Source of the DNA: Pseudoxanthomonas suwonensis 11-1
Lineage (GTDB): Bacteria > Pseudomonadota > Gammaproteobacteria > Xanthomonadales > Xanthomonadaceae
Assembly: GCF_000185965.1 (NCBI RefSeq)
Contig: NC_014924.1
Coordinates: 2,232,001 to 2,296,000, forward strand
Direction of reading: 5' to 3'
DNA: 64,000 bases
Below, in pieces: positions 27,320 through 35,065 of this stretch; position 1 is the stretch's first letter, and each line of letters starts with the position of its first letter. Made by a program: the position numbers and the translations under genes. The notes below the pieces were generated by a model, which saw only the letters and a program-made list of their open reading frames with translations, had not been told where the DNA came from and made no database searches.

Positions 27320-28618
27320 TCATGCCCGGATCGCTTCCTGGAACGACAGCGCCTGCTCGGTGTGCTGGGCGCGCTCGGCGATCCAGTCGATCACCTGCTC
27401 TTCCATCACCCGGGCCTGCAGTCCCTGCATCAGCTGGGGGTCGTTGCGGTACATCTCAATGACCGCCTCCGGCTCCTCGTAGGTCGAGGCGATCAGGCGC
27501 AGGGTGTCGTTCAGGCGCTTGGGGTCCAGGCGCAGCTCGTTGCGGCGGGCGACCTCGCCCACCAGCAGGCCGGCCAGGACGCGCTTGCGCGCCGGCTCCA
27601 GGAACTGCTGCCAAGCGTCGGCCGGCGGCTGGCCCGGGTCGCGGCCGGTGCTGCGGCGGATCTGCTCGACCTGCTGGGCCAACATGCCGCGGGCCTCGTT
27701 CTCGACCACGCGCGGCGGCAGCTCGACGTGGGCCCAGGTGGCGGTCAGCTGCTCGCCGACCTCGCGGCGCAGGCGGTTCATCAGCGCACCCTTGAGCTCG
27801 CGCTCCAGGTTGGTGCGGATGTCGTCGCGGAACTTGTCCATCTCGCCGCTCTTGACGCCGAAGCTCTTGATGAACGCGGCATCGACTTCCGGCAGGACCG
27901 GCTCGGAGACCTGCTGCAGGACCACGTGGACCTGGGCGGTCTTGCCGGCCAGCTCGGCCTGGCGCCAGTTTTCCGGGAAGGCCACGTCGATGACGTGCTC
28001 GCTGCCCTGCTCCAGGCCGGCCAGCGCGGCCTCCAGCGCCGGCAGCAGCTGGGCCGAGCCGATCACGGTGGAGAAGCGCTCCTCGCCCTCGGCCGGCTGG
28101 CGGAAGTCGCCGACCTGGGTCCACAGGGTGCCGACGACCATGTCGCCCTCGGCCGCCGCGCGCTCCACCTTGTTCCAGGTGCGGCGCTGCAGGCGCAGGT
28201 TCTCGATCATCTGGTCGATGTCGGCGTCGGTGACCTCGGCGGTGTGGCGGATCACCTGCAGCTTGGCGACGTCGATCTCGCCGAAGTCCGGCACCACCTC
28301 GAAGGTGGCGACGAAGTCCAGCTCGCCCTCGCCGGCGCGATCGATGCGCGGCGAGCCTGCCAGCTGCAGCTCGTTCTCGCGGATCGCCGAGTCGAAGGCC
28401 TGGCGGACCAGGGCGCCGAGCACCTCGGCCTTGACCTGCTCGCCGAAGCGCTGCTCGACCACCTTGGCCGGGACCTTGCCCGGACGGAAGCCCTTGATGC
28501 GGACGGTGCGCGCGATCTCGCGCAGGCGGCCACTGACGCCGGCCTCCAGCTGCTCCGCCGGCAGGCTGAAGTTAAGGCGACGCTCGAGGTTGCCCGTGGA
28601 TTCGACGGAAACTTGCAT
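27320..28618 (-). CDS. tig: Trigger factor (ribosome-associated chaperone)
   Basis: Trigger factor binds the ribosome exit tunnel and helps nascent chains fold. The 432-residue protein has the ribosome-docking signature [12 protein letters not shown] (about 43-54), a central FKBP-like domain (roughly 150-240, [18 protein letters not shown]) and the C-terminal helical cradle ending near a region rich in Glu and Gln. The FKBP motif is diverged from E. coli, so isomerase activity may be weak. A GGAG lies 9 bases before the ATG. It is the first gene of the tig-clpP-clpX run. Confidence 0.96.
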   Translation of the reverse strand: MQVSVESTGNLERRLNFSLPAEQLEAGVSGRLREIARTVRIKGFRPGKVPAKVVEQRFGEQVKAEVLGALVRQAFDSAIRENELQLAGSPRIDRAGEGELDFVATFEVVPDFGEIDVAKLQVIRHTAEVTDADIDQMIENLRLQRRTWNKVERAAAEGDMVVGTLWTQVGDFRQPAEGEERFSTVIGSAQLLPALEAALAGLEQGSEHVIDVAFPENWRQAELAGKTAQVHVVLQQVSEPVLPEVDAAFIKSFGVKSGEMDKFRDDIRTNLERELKGALMNRLRREVGEQLTATWAHVELPPRVVENEARGMLAQQVEQIRRSTGRDPGQPPADAWQQFLEPARKRVLAGLLVGEVARRNELRLDPKRLNDTLRLIASTYEEPEAVIEMYRNDPQLMQGLQARVMEEQVIDWIAERAQHTEQALSFQEAIRA

Positions 28619-28762
28619 GTGGTTCGGCTCCTGCGCCGCGGCGCATGCCGCGGGTCGATCGGTTTAGGTGGACGGACAGCGCCGACATCCTGCCGGCGTG
28701 CGCGGAAAACGCGGTAGTTTGGCCGATCCCCGGCGGGCGCGCCAGTATTCGTCACGATGCCA

Positions 28763-28792
28763 TTGACAGGCGCATCGCGCATTCAGGACAAT
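28763..28792 (+). promoter_or_regulatory. Sigma70-type promoter of the tRNA-Pro/Arg/His cluster
   Basis: A perfect -35 TTGACA and a -10 GACAAT are separated by 18 bp, about 70 bp upstream of the mature tRNA-Pro. Between the two lies a GGAGCGGTGGTCGCTCC-like self-complementary leader. Confidence 0.7.
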
Positions 28793-28862
28793 AGCCGGCC
28801 TTGCGGAGCGGTGGTCGCTCCGGGAGCCGGATTCCGGCCTGCCGGAGCCGGAACCAGAACGC

Positions 28863-28939
28863 CGGGGTATAGCGCAGTCTGGTAGCGCGCCTGCTTTGGG
28901 AGCAGGATGTCGGGGGTTCGAATCCCTCTACCCCGACCA
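28863..28939 (+). tRNA. tRNA-Pro(TGG)
   Basis: It has acceptor CGGGGTA/TACCCCG, discriminator A, encoded CCA, anticodon loop TTTGGGA (anticodon UGG) and T-arm GGTTCGAATCC. First tRNA of the cluster. Confidence 0.97.
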
Positions 28940-28977
28940 TCCTGCTGCGACAGCAGGGCGATGCGAAACCGTGTTGT

Positions 28978-29054
28978 GCGCCTGTAGCTCAACCGGATAG
29001 AGCACCGGCCTTCTAAGCCGGCGGTTGCAGGTTCGATTCCTGCCAGGCGCGCCA
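28978..29054 (+). tRNA. tRNA-Arg(TCT)
   Basis: It has acceptor GCGCCTG/CAGGCGC, discriminator G, encoded CCA, anticodon loop CTTCTAA (anticodon UCU) and T-arm GGTTCGATTCC. It lies 38 bp after tRNA-Pro. Confidence 0.97.
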
Positions 29055-29101
29055 GTACGGGCGGATGGCGGGTAACCGTTCCGGAAGTTGTTCCAAATGT
29101 G

Positions 29102-29178
29102 GTGGCTGTAGCTCAGTTGGTTAGAGTACTGGATTGTGATTCCAGTGGTCGGGGGTTCGAATCCCCTCAGCCACCCCA
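29102..29178 (+). tRNA. tRNA-His(GTG)
   Basis: It has acceptor GTGGCTG/CAGCCAC, discriminator C73 and encoded CCA. A G at 29101 can serve as the G-1 identity base. The anticodon loop TTGTGAT gives anticodon GUG. Confidence 0.97.
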
Positions 29179-29222
29179 CCCTTCAAAGTCGGTGCCGCGG
29201 AAAGATTTTTTCAATCCCGGTA

Positions 29223-29251
29223 TTGCAAGGGTCGCAAAGTGTCATTACACT
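29223..29251 (+). promoter_or_regulatory. Sigma70-type promoter of tRNA-Lys
   Basis: TTGCAA and TACACT are separated by exactly 17 bp, and the -10 ends 18 bp before tRNA-Lys. This gives tRNA-Lys its own start inside the cluster. Confidence 0.75.
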
Positions 29252-29269
29252 GCGCGGCTCAGGTTTCAG

Positions 29270-29345
29270 GGGCCGTTAGCTCAGTTGGTAGAGCAGCTGA
29301 CTCTTAATCAGTAGGTCCAAGGTTCGAATCCTTGACGGCCCACCA
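29270..29345 (+). tRNA. tRNA-Lys(CTT)
   Basis: It has acceptor GGGCCGT/ACGGCCC, discriminator A, encoded CCA, anticodon loop CTCTTAA (anticodon CUU) and T-arm GGTTCGAATCC. It has its own promoter at 29223-29251 and is followed by a strong terminator. Confidence 0.97.
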
Positions 29346-29357
29346 CCCTGTAGAAAG

Positions 29358-29381
29358 CGCCCGGCATCGCCGGGCGTTTTT
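29358..29381 (+). terminator. Rho-independent terminator after tRNA-Lys
   Basis: An 8-bp stem, CGCCCGGC with GCCGGGCG around ATC, is followed by TTTTTCGTT. It closes the tRNA-Pro/Arg/His/Lys transcripts and separates tRNA-Leu. Confidence 0.92.
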
Positions 29382-29422
29382 CGTTGTAGAACCGCATGCG
29401 CGGGGCGGCATGCGGGGCGCGC

Positions 29423-29428
29423 TAGAAT
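29423..29428 (+). promoter_or_regulatory. Probable -10 box of tRNA-Leu
   Basis: TAGAAT lies 9 bp before the mature 5' end of tRNA-Leu and after the tRNA-Lys terminator, so a promoter is expected here. The -35 region is G+C-rich and gives no clear hexamer. Confidence 0.45.
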
Positions 29429-29437
29429 GCGCCGCAC

Positions 29438-29523
29438 GCGAAAGTGGCGGAATTGGTAGACGCACTGGATTTAGGTTCCAGCGGGTAACCCCCGTGCGGG
29501 TTCGAGTCCCGCCTTTCGCACCA
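29438..29523 (+). tRNA. tRNA-Leu(TAG)
   Basis: This is a class II tRNA with acceptor GCGAAAG/CTTTCGC, discriminator A, encoded CCA, anticodon loop ATTTAGG (anticodon UAG), a long variable arm and T-arm GGTTCGAGTCC. It is the last tRNA of the group. Confidence 0.97.
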
Positions 29524-29725
29524 TCCCCTGCTGCCCGCGCCGACGGCGCACGCAGCGCACCAGCCCGGCCGCTCAAGACGACCATGCCGGCCCTGCCACG
29601 CGGGGCCCGGCGCCAGCGTGGGCCCGGAATGCCAGGCGGTCGCATCCGCCGGTCGGCCGGTCATGCCCTGCTCCGCCTGCTGCCTGTATCCTTCGGGCAG
29701 TCCAATCATTCGACGGAGCGAAAGC

Positions 29726-30481
29726 ATGCGCAGCGGCAATCCCGCACTCAAGGAATCCACCTTCCTCGACCTCGGCAGCGGCACCGTCGTGTCGCGCGAC
29801 GGCGGTGCGATGACCCTCAACGGCACGGTCAACAAGACCGGCATCCTGCTGCTGCTGGCGGTGCTGACCGCCTCCTTCGCCTGGTCGCAGGTGCAGGTCA
29901 CCGAGTACGGCGTGACCGGCATGGGCTATGTCTGGGGCGGCCTGATCGGCGGCTTCATCCTGGCCCTGGTCACCATCTTCAAGAAGGAATGGGCGCCGGT
30001 GACCGCGCCGGCCTACGCGCTGGTCGAGGGCCTGTTCCTGGGCGCCATCTCCTCCATGTTCGAGGCGCGCTACCCAGGCATCGTGATGCAGGCGGTGATG
30101 CTGACCTTCGGCACCCTGTTCGCCCTGCTGTTCGCCTACCGCAGCGGCCTGATCCGCGCCACCGAGAACTTCAAGCTCGGCGTCGTGGCGGCCACCGGCG
30201 GCATCGCCCTGGTCTACCTGGCCACCATCGTGCTGGGCTTCTTCAACATCCAGATCCCCTTCATCCACGAGTCCGGCCTGATCGGCATCGGCTTCAGCCT
30301 GTTCGTGGTGGTGATCGCGGCCCTGAACCTGGTGCTGGACTTCGACTTCATCGAGACCGGCGTCGAGCAGGGCGCGCCGAAGTTCATGGAGTGGTATGGC
30401 GCCTTCGGCCTGATGGTCACCCTGGTGTGGCTGTACATCGAGTTTCTGCGCCTGCTGGCCAAGCTGCAGTCGCGCGACTGA
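29726..30481 (+). CDS. Bax inhibitor-1/YccA family membrane protein
   Basis: The 251-residue inner-membrane protein belongs to the Bax inhibitor-1 (BI-1/YccA) superfamily. It has seven hydrophobic segments beginning near residue 37 (TGILLLLAVLTASFAW) and ending with LMVTLVWLYIEFLRLLAK. The DFDFIETGVEQGAPK stretch carries the acidic pair that forms the pH-dependent calcium latch in BI-1 proteins. The charged N terminus NPALKESTF is typical of the bacterial subgroup. E. coli YccA modulates FtsH; whether this one does is unknown. GGAGCG precedes the ATG by 5-10 bases, and a terminator follows. Confidence 0.92.
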   Translation: MRSGNPALKESTFLDLGSGTVVSRDGGAMTLNGTVNKTGILLLLAVLTASFAWSQVQVTEYGVTGMGYVWGGLIGGFILALVTIFKKEWAPVTAPAYALVEGLFLGAISSMFEARYPGIVMQAVMLTFGTLFALLFAYRSGLIRATENFKLGVVAATGGIALVYLATIVLGFFNIQIPFIHESGLIGIGFSLFVVVIAALNLVLDFDFIETGVEQGAPKFMEWYGAFGLMVTLVWLYIEFLRLLAKLQSRD

Positions 30482-30504
30482 CCGCCTGCCGCTGGCGGAA
30501 CAGG

Positions 30505-30530
30505 AAAGGGCGCCCCCGGGGCGCCCTTTT
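30505..30530 (+). terminator. Rho-independent terminator of the YccA-family gene
   Basis: A 12-bp perfect stem, AAAGGGCGCCCC with its complement, is followed by TTTTCTTTT. It lies 24 bp after the stop codon. Confidence 0.93.
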
Positions 30531-30562
30531 CTTTTGCCTGGCTTTCCCACCGGGTGGCTACC

Positions 30563-30591
30563 AAAAGAAACGGGGCGCCGAAGCGCCCCGT
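30563..30591 (-). terminator. Rho-independent terminator of the isocitrate dehydrogenase gene
   Basis: A 9-bp stem, ACGGGGCGC with GCGCCCCGT around CGAA, is followed on the minus strand by TTTCTTTTGG. It faces the terminator at 30505-30530. Confidence 0.9.
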
Positions 30592-30618
30592 CCTTTCGTG
30601 CCGTTGTCGCCGCCGTGG

Positions 30619-31623
30619 TCAGATGCGGCTGGCGATGGCCTTGGCGAAACCCATGGTGGTGCCGGTGCCGCCCAGGTCGCCGGTCAGCGAGTCCTTGGCT
30701 TCCAGGGTCGCCACGATGGCCTTGCGCAGGCGCTCGGCGTTCTGCGGCTGGCCGATGTGGTCCAGCATCTGCGCGGCCGCCAGCAGCAGGGCGCAGGGGT
30801 TGGCGATGCCCTTGCCGGCGATGTCCGGCGCGGTGCCGTGCACGGCCTCGAAGATCGCCGCGTTCTCGCCGATGTTGGCGCCCGGGGCCAGGCCCAGGCC
30901 GCCCACCAGGCCGGCGCAGAGGTCGGAGATGATGTCGCCGAACAGGTTGGTGGTGACCAGGACGTCGAACTGCTCCGGACGCATCACCAGCTGCATGCAG
31001 GCGTTGTCCACGATCATTTCCTGGAACTCGATCTCCGGGTAGTTCGCGGCGACCTCGCGGGCGACGTTCAGGAACAGGCCCGAGGTCGACTTGATGATGT
31101 TCGCCTTGTGCACCGCGGTGACCTTCTTGCGGCCGGTGGCCCTGGCCAGCTCGAAGGCGTAGCGGACGACGCGCTCGGAGCCCTTGCGTGTGACCTTGGC
31201 GCCGGAGACCGCGACCTCGCCGTCGGCCGACACTTCCTGGCCCTCGGCCAGGTAGGCGCCCTCGGTGTTCTCGCGCACCGTGATCATGTTGATGTTCTCG
31301 TAGCGCGAACGGGTGTTCGGGAACGAGATGGCCGGGCGCACGTTGGCGTACAGGTCGAAGTGGCGGCGCAGGCTGACGTTGATCGAGGTGAAGCCGCCAC
31401 CGACCGGGGTGGTCAGCGGGCTCTTCAGGGCGACCTTGTTGCGCGCGATGGACTCCAGGGTCTCCTTCGGCATCAGGTCGCCGTGCTTCTCGAGCGCGAC
31501 GATGCCGGCGTCGGCGAACTCGTACTCCAGGCCAGCGCCAAGCTGGTCGAGCACGTGCAGGGTCGCGTCCATGATCTCCGGGCCGATGCCGTCGCCGCGG
31601 ATGACCGTGATCTTCTGGGTCAT
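30619..31623 (-). CDS. Isocitrate dehydrogenase, NAD-dependent type
   Basis: This TCA-cycle enzyme oxidatively decarboxylates isocitrate to 2-oxoglutarate. The 334-residue protein is of the short, single-subunit NAD type. It has the isocitrate-binding [10 protein letters not shown] (S-x-N) and the [17 protein letters not shown] block. The catalytic Lys is near [11 protein letters not shown] and the metal Asps are in [20 protein letters not shown] carries Asp-Ile where NADP enzymes have Lys-Tyr, a strong sign of NAD specificity. The S-x-N distinguishes it from isopropylmalate dehydrogenase. It is a single gene with its own terminator. Confidence 0.94.
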   Translation of the reverse strand: MTQKITVIRGDGIGPEIMDATLHVLDQLGAGLEYEFADAGIVALEKHGDLMPKETLESIARNKVALKSPLTTPVGGGFTSINVSLRRHFDLYANVRPAISFPNTRSRYENINMITVRENTEGAYLAEGQEVSADGEVAVSGAKVTRKGSERVVRYAFELARATGRKKVTAVHKANIIKSTSGLFLNVAREVAANYPEIEFQEMIVDNACMQLVMRPEQFDVLVTTNLFGDIISDLCAGLVGGLGLAPGANIGENAAIFEAVHGTAPDIAGKGIANPCALLLAAAQMLDHIGQPQNAERLRKAIVATLEAKDSLTGDLGGTGTTMGFAKAIASRI

Positions 31624-31785
31624 GTGGATAGTTCCAGACAGGCGCGGCAGGGCCCGGGGGCGGGTCCGGCTGCGCGGGGAGGGGAAAGTTGTTGCTGAAA
31701 TTATGCCCCATCCGGGCTGAATACCGCCTCAGACCTTGGCAGCATGGGCCCTCCGGCGGCCTGGAGCCCCTCCCCCGCCGGCGGC

Positions 31786-32172
31786 TCAGCCGTGGTCGTG
31801 GGCCGCCGGTTCCCCGGCCTCGCCCGCCTCCAGGCTGTCCAGGAAGTCCACGGCCCGGCGCAGGTGCGGGATCACGATCGAGCCGCCGACCACCAGGCCG
31901 ACCGAGAAGGCCTCGAAGAACTCGTCGCGGTTGACCCCGGCCTGGCGGCACTGGGCCACGTGGTAGCTGATGCAGTCATCGCAGCGCAGCACCAGCGAGG
32001 CCACCAGGCCGAGCAGCTCCTTGGTCTTCACGTCCAGGGCGCCGGCCTGGTAGGTCTGGGTGTCCAGGGCGAAGAACCGGCGCACGACCTGGTTGGGCTC
32101 GGCCAGGATGCGCTGGTTCATGCGCTGGCGGAACTCGGTGAACTCGCGGATGCGGTCCTCGCCGCCGCTCAT
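31786..32172 (-). CDS. Carboxymuconolactone decarboxylase/AhpD-like family protein
   Basis: This 128-residue all-helical protein has the AhpD-type redox motif CDDC followed by ISYH (about 74-81) and a Glu about 22 residues earlier (KELLGLVAS), the pattern expected for a proton-relay peroxidatic disulfide. It may act as a thiol-dependent peroxidase or reductase partner; carboxymuconolactone decarboxylase activity is unlikely given the motif. The tail is rich in Glu, Ala and His (EPAAHDHG). The ATG overlaps the stop of the upstream glutaredoxin gene (ATGA), which ties it to thiol redox metabolism. Confidence 0.88.
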   Translation of the reverse strand: MSGGEDRIREFTEFRQRMNQRILAEPNQVVRRFFALDTQTYQAGALDVKTKELLGLVASLVLRCDDCISYHVAQCRQAGVNRDEFFEAFSVGLVVGGSIVIPHLRRAVDFLDSLEAGEAGEPAAHDHG

Positions 32173-32456
32173 GCGCCGGCCTCCGGGGCCTGGCCGTCCA
32201 GCAGCGGCAGCAGCTTGCCGGCGCGGTGCATGGCCATCATGTCGTCGTAGCCGCCGACGTGGAAATCGCCGACGAAGATCTGCGGCACGCTGGTACGGCG
32301 GGTGATGGCCATCATCTTCTCGCGCTCGGCCGGATCCAGGTCCACGCGGACCTCGGTCCACTCCCGGCCCTGGCTCTTGAGGAAGTTCTTCGCCGCCACG
32401 CAGTACGGGCAGACGGCGGTCGAATAGATGCGGATGGCGGGGGATGCTTCGGACAC
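32169..32456 (-). CDS. grxC: Glutaredoxin 3
   Basis: The 95-residue protein is a dithiol glutaredoxin that reduces disulfides with glutathione in the cytoplasm. It has the active site CPYC (about 16-19), the cis-proline in RTSVPQIFVG and the glutathione-binding HVGGYDDMMA. The start is GTG, chosen because GGAG lies 9 bases upstream and the product then begins VSEASPAIRIYST just before the first strand; longer frames run into the divergent protease promoter. The stop overlaps the start of the AhpD-like gene. Confidence 0.94.
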   Translation of the reverse strand: MSEASPAIRIYSTAVCPYCVAAKNFLKSQGREWTEVRVDLDPAEREKMMAITRRTSVPQIFVGDFHVGGYDDMMAMHRAGKLLPLLDGQAPEAGA

Positions 32457-32608
32457 GGGAAACTCCGGCGGTGTTACGGGGTCGAAGCAGCTATGGTATC
32501 GGGCCACGGAGAAAGCGCGCGTAACGCTCCGTCCCACCCGGCCCCACCGTCGTTCCAACCGCCGGCCCGGCGCACGCGCATGCCCGGGCCATCCACGGAG
32601 TACCGCGC

Positions 32609-34288
32609 TTGCCCGCACGCCGCCCCCTCGCCGCCGCCCTGCTGCTGACGCTGATGCTGGCCCCGAACGGCCCGGCACCGGCCCAGGAAGGACTGCGCCT
32701 GCCGGACATCGGCTCGTCGGCCGGCGAGCTGCTCACGCCGGCGCGCCAGGAGGAATACGGCGGGATGATGCTGCGCGAGCTGCGCAACTACGGCTACCTG
32801 CTGGACGACCCGCTGGTCGACGACTGGCTGCAGTCCATGGGCAACCGCCTGGGCGCGCACAGCGACCGGCCGGAGCAGCACTACACGCTGTTCATGATGC
32901 GCGACCGCCAGGTCAACGCCTTTGCCACCCTGGGTGGCTACATCGGCGTCAACGCCGGCCTGGTCCTGACCGCCGAGCGCGAGGACGAGGTGGCCGCGGT
33001 GCTGGCCCACGAGATCTCCCACGTCACCCAGCAGCACGTGCTGCGCGGGGTCGAGCGCGCCCAGCGCGACCAGGTGCCGATCCTGCTGGGCATGCTGGCG
33101 GCGATCGTCGCCGCCCAGGCCGCCGGTGGCACCTCGTCCGGCGAGGCCTCGCAGGCGGCCATCGTCAGCGCCATGGGCCTGATCCAGCAGAACCAGATCA
33201 ACTACACCCGTTCCAACGAATCGGAAGCCGACCGCATCGGCATCCGCACCCTGGCCCGCAGCGGCTACGACGTGGATGCGATGGCCGACTTCTTCGCCCG
33301 GCTCTCGTTCGCCACCCGCGGCAATTCCGGTGGCTACAGCGTGCCGGAGTACCTGCGCACCCACCCGGTCAACACCACCCGCATCAGCGAGGCCAAGCAG
33401 CGCGCGGACCAGATCCGCGGCCGCACCGTCACCGCCACCACCACGGTCGGCGACGAGGAAGGCAACAGCCTGTCGCGGGTCGAGCGCGTGACCGCGACCG
33501 GCCCGACATTTACCCAGGCGCCGCCGCTGCCTGCCGGACGCAGCAATCCGCTGCTGCCGGCCGGCCTTGAACTGGCCTCGCTGGGCGCGACGGCCTCCGG
33601 TGCGACCGGCTATTTCCCGTGGGCCCAGGAACGCCTGCGCGCGCTCAGCGCGACCACCGTCGATACCGCCGTTCGCGAATACGAGGCCCTTCGCCGTGCC
33701 AGCCCCAACGGGCTCACCCCGGCCCAGCGCTACGGCCTGGCCGTGGTCCGCCTGGCCGGCGAACCGGCGGTCGCGGCGACCGAGCTGCGCCGCCTGCTGG
33801 ACGAGGATCCGCAGAACCTGTGGGTGGAGCTGGCCCTGGCCGAGGCCGAATCGCAGGCCGGACGACATGATGCGGCCAATGCCCGGCTGGACCAGCTGCT
33901 GCGCCGGCATCCGGGCAACCGCCCGGTGGCCCTGACCTACGCCCGGGTGCTGGTTGCCCAGGGCGGCGAGGCTGCCGGCCGCCGCGCCCAGGAGGTGCTG
34001 CGCCCGCTGCTGGCCCAGGCCGGCGACGACCCGGTGTTCCAGCAGACCTTCGCCCGCGCCTGCGAACTGGCCGGCGACAGCGCGCGCGCCGGCGAGGCCT
34101 ATGCCGAGGCCGCCTTCCTCAACGGCCGCCCGGAGCAGGCGCTGATCCAGCTGGAAAACCTGAAGAAGCGTGGCGACCTGGACTACGTGGCCCGCGCCCG
34201 GGTCGATGCGCGCATCGCCAGCATCACCCCGACCGTGCTCGAGCTGCGGCGCCAGGGCGTGCGCGATCCGGACATGCAGCGCCGCTGA
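32609..34288 (+). CDS. bepA: Periplasmic M48 metalloprotease with TPRs (BepA-like)
   Basis: The 559-residue protein resembles BepA (YfgC), a periplasmic zinc protease and chaperone that helps outer membrane protein and LptD assembly. It has a signal peptide (about 1-25, ending PAPAQ), the zinc motif HEISH (residues near 135) with the third ligand in NESEADRIG, and a C-terminal TPR region (about 330-530). The start is TTG with GGAG 10 bases upstream; it is the only start that keeps the signal sequence. The gene is divergent from grxC and ends 74 bp before phoB. Confidence 0.9.
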   Translation: MPARRPLAAALLLTLMLAPNGPAPAQEGLRLPDIGSSAGELLTPARQEEYGGMMLRELRNYGYLLDDPLVDDWLQSMGNRLGAHSDRPEQHYTLFMMRDRQVNAFATLGGYIGVNAGLVLTAEREDEVAAVLAHEISHVTQQHVLRGVERAQRDQVPILLGMLAAIVAAQAAGGTSSGEASQAAIVSAMGLIQQNQINYTRSNESEADRIGIRTLARSGYDVDAMADFFARLSFATRGNSGGYSVPEYLRTHPVNTTRISEAKQRADQIRGRTVTATTTVGDEEGNSLSRVERVTATGPTFTQAPPLPAGRSNPLLPAGLELASLGATASGATGYFPWAQERLRALSATTVDTAVREYEALRRASPNGLTPAQRYGLAVVRLAGEPAVAATELRRLLDEDPQNLWVELALAEAESQAGRHDAANARLDQLLRRHPGNRPVALTYARVLVAQGGEAAGRRAQEVLRPLLAQAGDDPVFQQTFARACELAGDSARAGEAYAEAAFLNGRPEQALIQLENLKKRGDLDYVARARVDARIASITPTVLELRRQGVRDPDMQRR

Positions 34289-34304
34289 ACAGGCGCCAGC
34301 GCGG

Positions 34305-34333
34305 TTGTAGTAAACCTGTAACGCAACGGTAGT
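34305..34333 (+). promoter_or_regulatory. Pho box upstream of phoB
   Basis: TTGTAGT-AAAC-CTGTAAC (34305-34322) matches the 7+4+7 layout of the PhoB binding site (CTGTCAT-AAAA-CTGTCAC). A third weaker half-site, CGGTAGT (34327-34333), follows at the same 11-bp period. It lies 30-58 bp before the phoB start, so PhoB probably regulates its own operon. Confidence 0.75.
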
Positions 34334-34362
34334 CTAATGGCCGGCGATACAGGGAGGCCCTC

Positions 34363-35052
34363 GTGCAGAAGCAGATCCTCATCGTCGACGACGAACCCGC
34401 AATCCGCGACATGGTGGCGTTCGCCCTGCGCAAGGGCGACTACGAGCCGGTGCACGCCGGCGACGCGCGCGAGGCCCAGGCCGCGATCGCCGACCGCGTT
34501 CCCGACATGATCCTGCTGGACTGGATGCTGCCCGGCACCAGCGGCCTGGAACTGGCCCGGCGCTGGCGCCGCGAGGCGCTGACCCGCGAGGTCCCGATCA
34601 TCATGCTCACCGCCCGCGGCGAGGAGAACGACCGGGTCGGCGGCCTCGAGGCGGGGGTCGACGACTACGTGGTCAAGCCGTTCTCCTCGCGCGAACTGCT
34701 GGCGCGGATCCGCGCGGTGATGCGTCGCTCGCGCGAGGACGACGAGGACGGCAGCGTGGCGGCCGGCAACCTGCGCATCGACGGCGCCGCGCACCGCGTA
34801 TTCGCCGGCGACGCCCCGGTGGCGATCGGCCCGACCGAGTACCGCCTGCTGCATTTCTTCATGACCCATCCGGACCGCGTGTACAGCCGGGCCCAGCTGC
34901 TGGACCACGTCTGGGGCGGCAGCGTGTACGTGGAGGAACGCACGATCGACGTGCATATCCGCCGCCTGCGCCGGACCCTGGAGCCGTTCGGGGCCGATGG
35001 CATGGTGCAGACGGTGCGCGGCGCCGGCTACCGCTTCTCGGCCGCGGCCTGA
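34363..35052 (+). CDS. phoB: Phosphate regulon response regulator PhoB
   Basis: PhoB is the OmpR-type response regulator for phosphate starvation. The 229-residue protein has a receiver domain with the acidic pair DDE (9-11), phospho-acceptor D53 in MILLDWMLPG and K105 in VVKPFS. Its C-terminal winged-helix domain (about 130-229) includes GPTEYRLLHFF, DHVWGG and RTIDVHIRRLR. The start is GTG with a GGAGG-like sequence 6 bases upstream. It is preceded by a Pho box and followed by phoR, ppk and ppx on the same strand. Confidence 0.96.
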   Translation: MQKQILIVDDEPAIRDMVAFALRKGDYEPVHAGDAREAQAAIADRVPDMILLDWMLPGTSGLELARRWRREALTREVPIIMLTARGEENDRVGGLEAGVDDYVVKPFSSRELLARIRAVMRRSREDDEDGSVAAGNLRIDGAAHRVFAGDAPVAIGPTEYRLLHFFMTHPDRVYSRAQLLDHVWGGSVYVEERTIDVHIRRLRRTLEPFGADGMVQTVRGAGYRFSAAA

Positions 35053-35065
35053 GCCGACCGTGCGG

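Noticed and set aside
28863-29523. Integrated element at the tRNA cluster
   Set aside because: No integrase, no direct repeat of a tRNA 3' end and no foreign composition are seen next to any of the five tRNAs.
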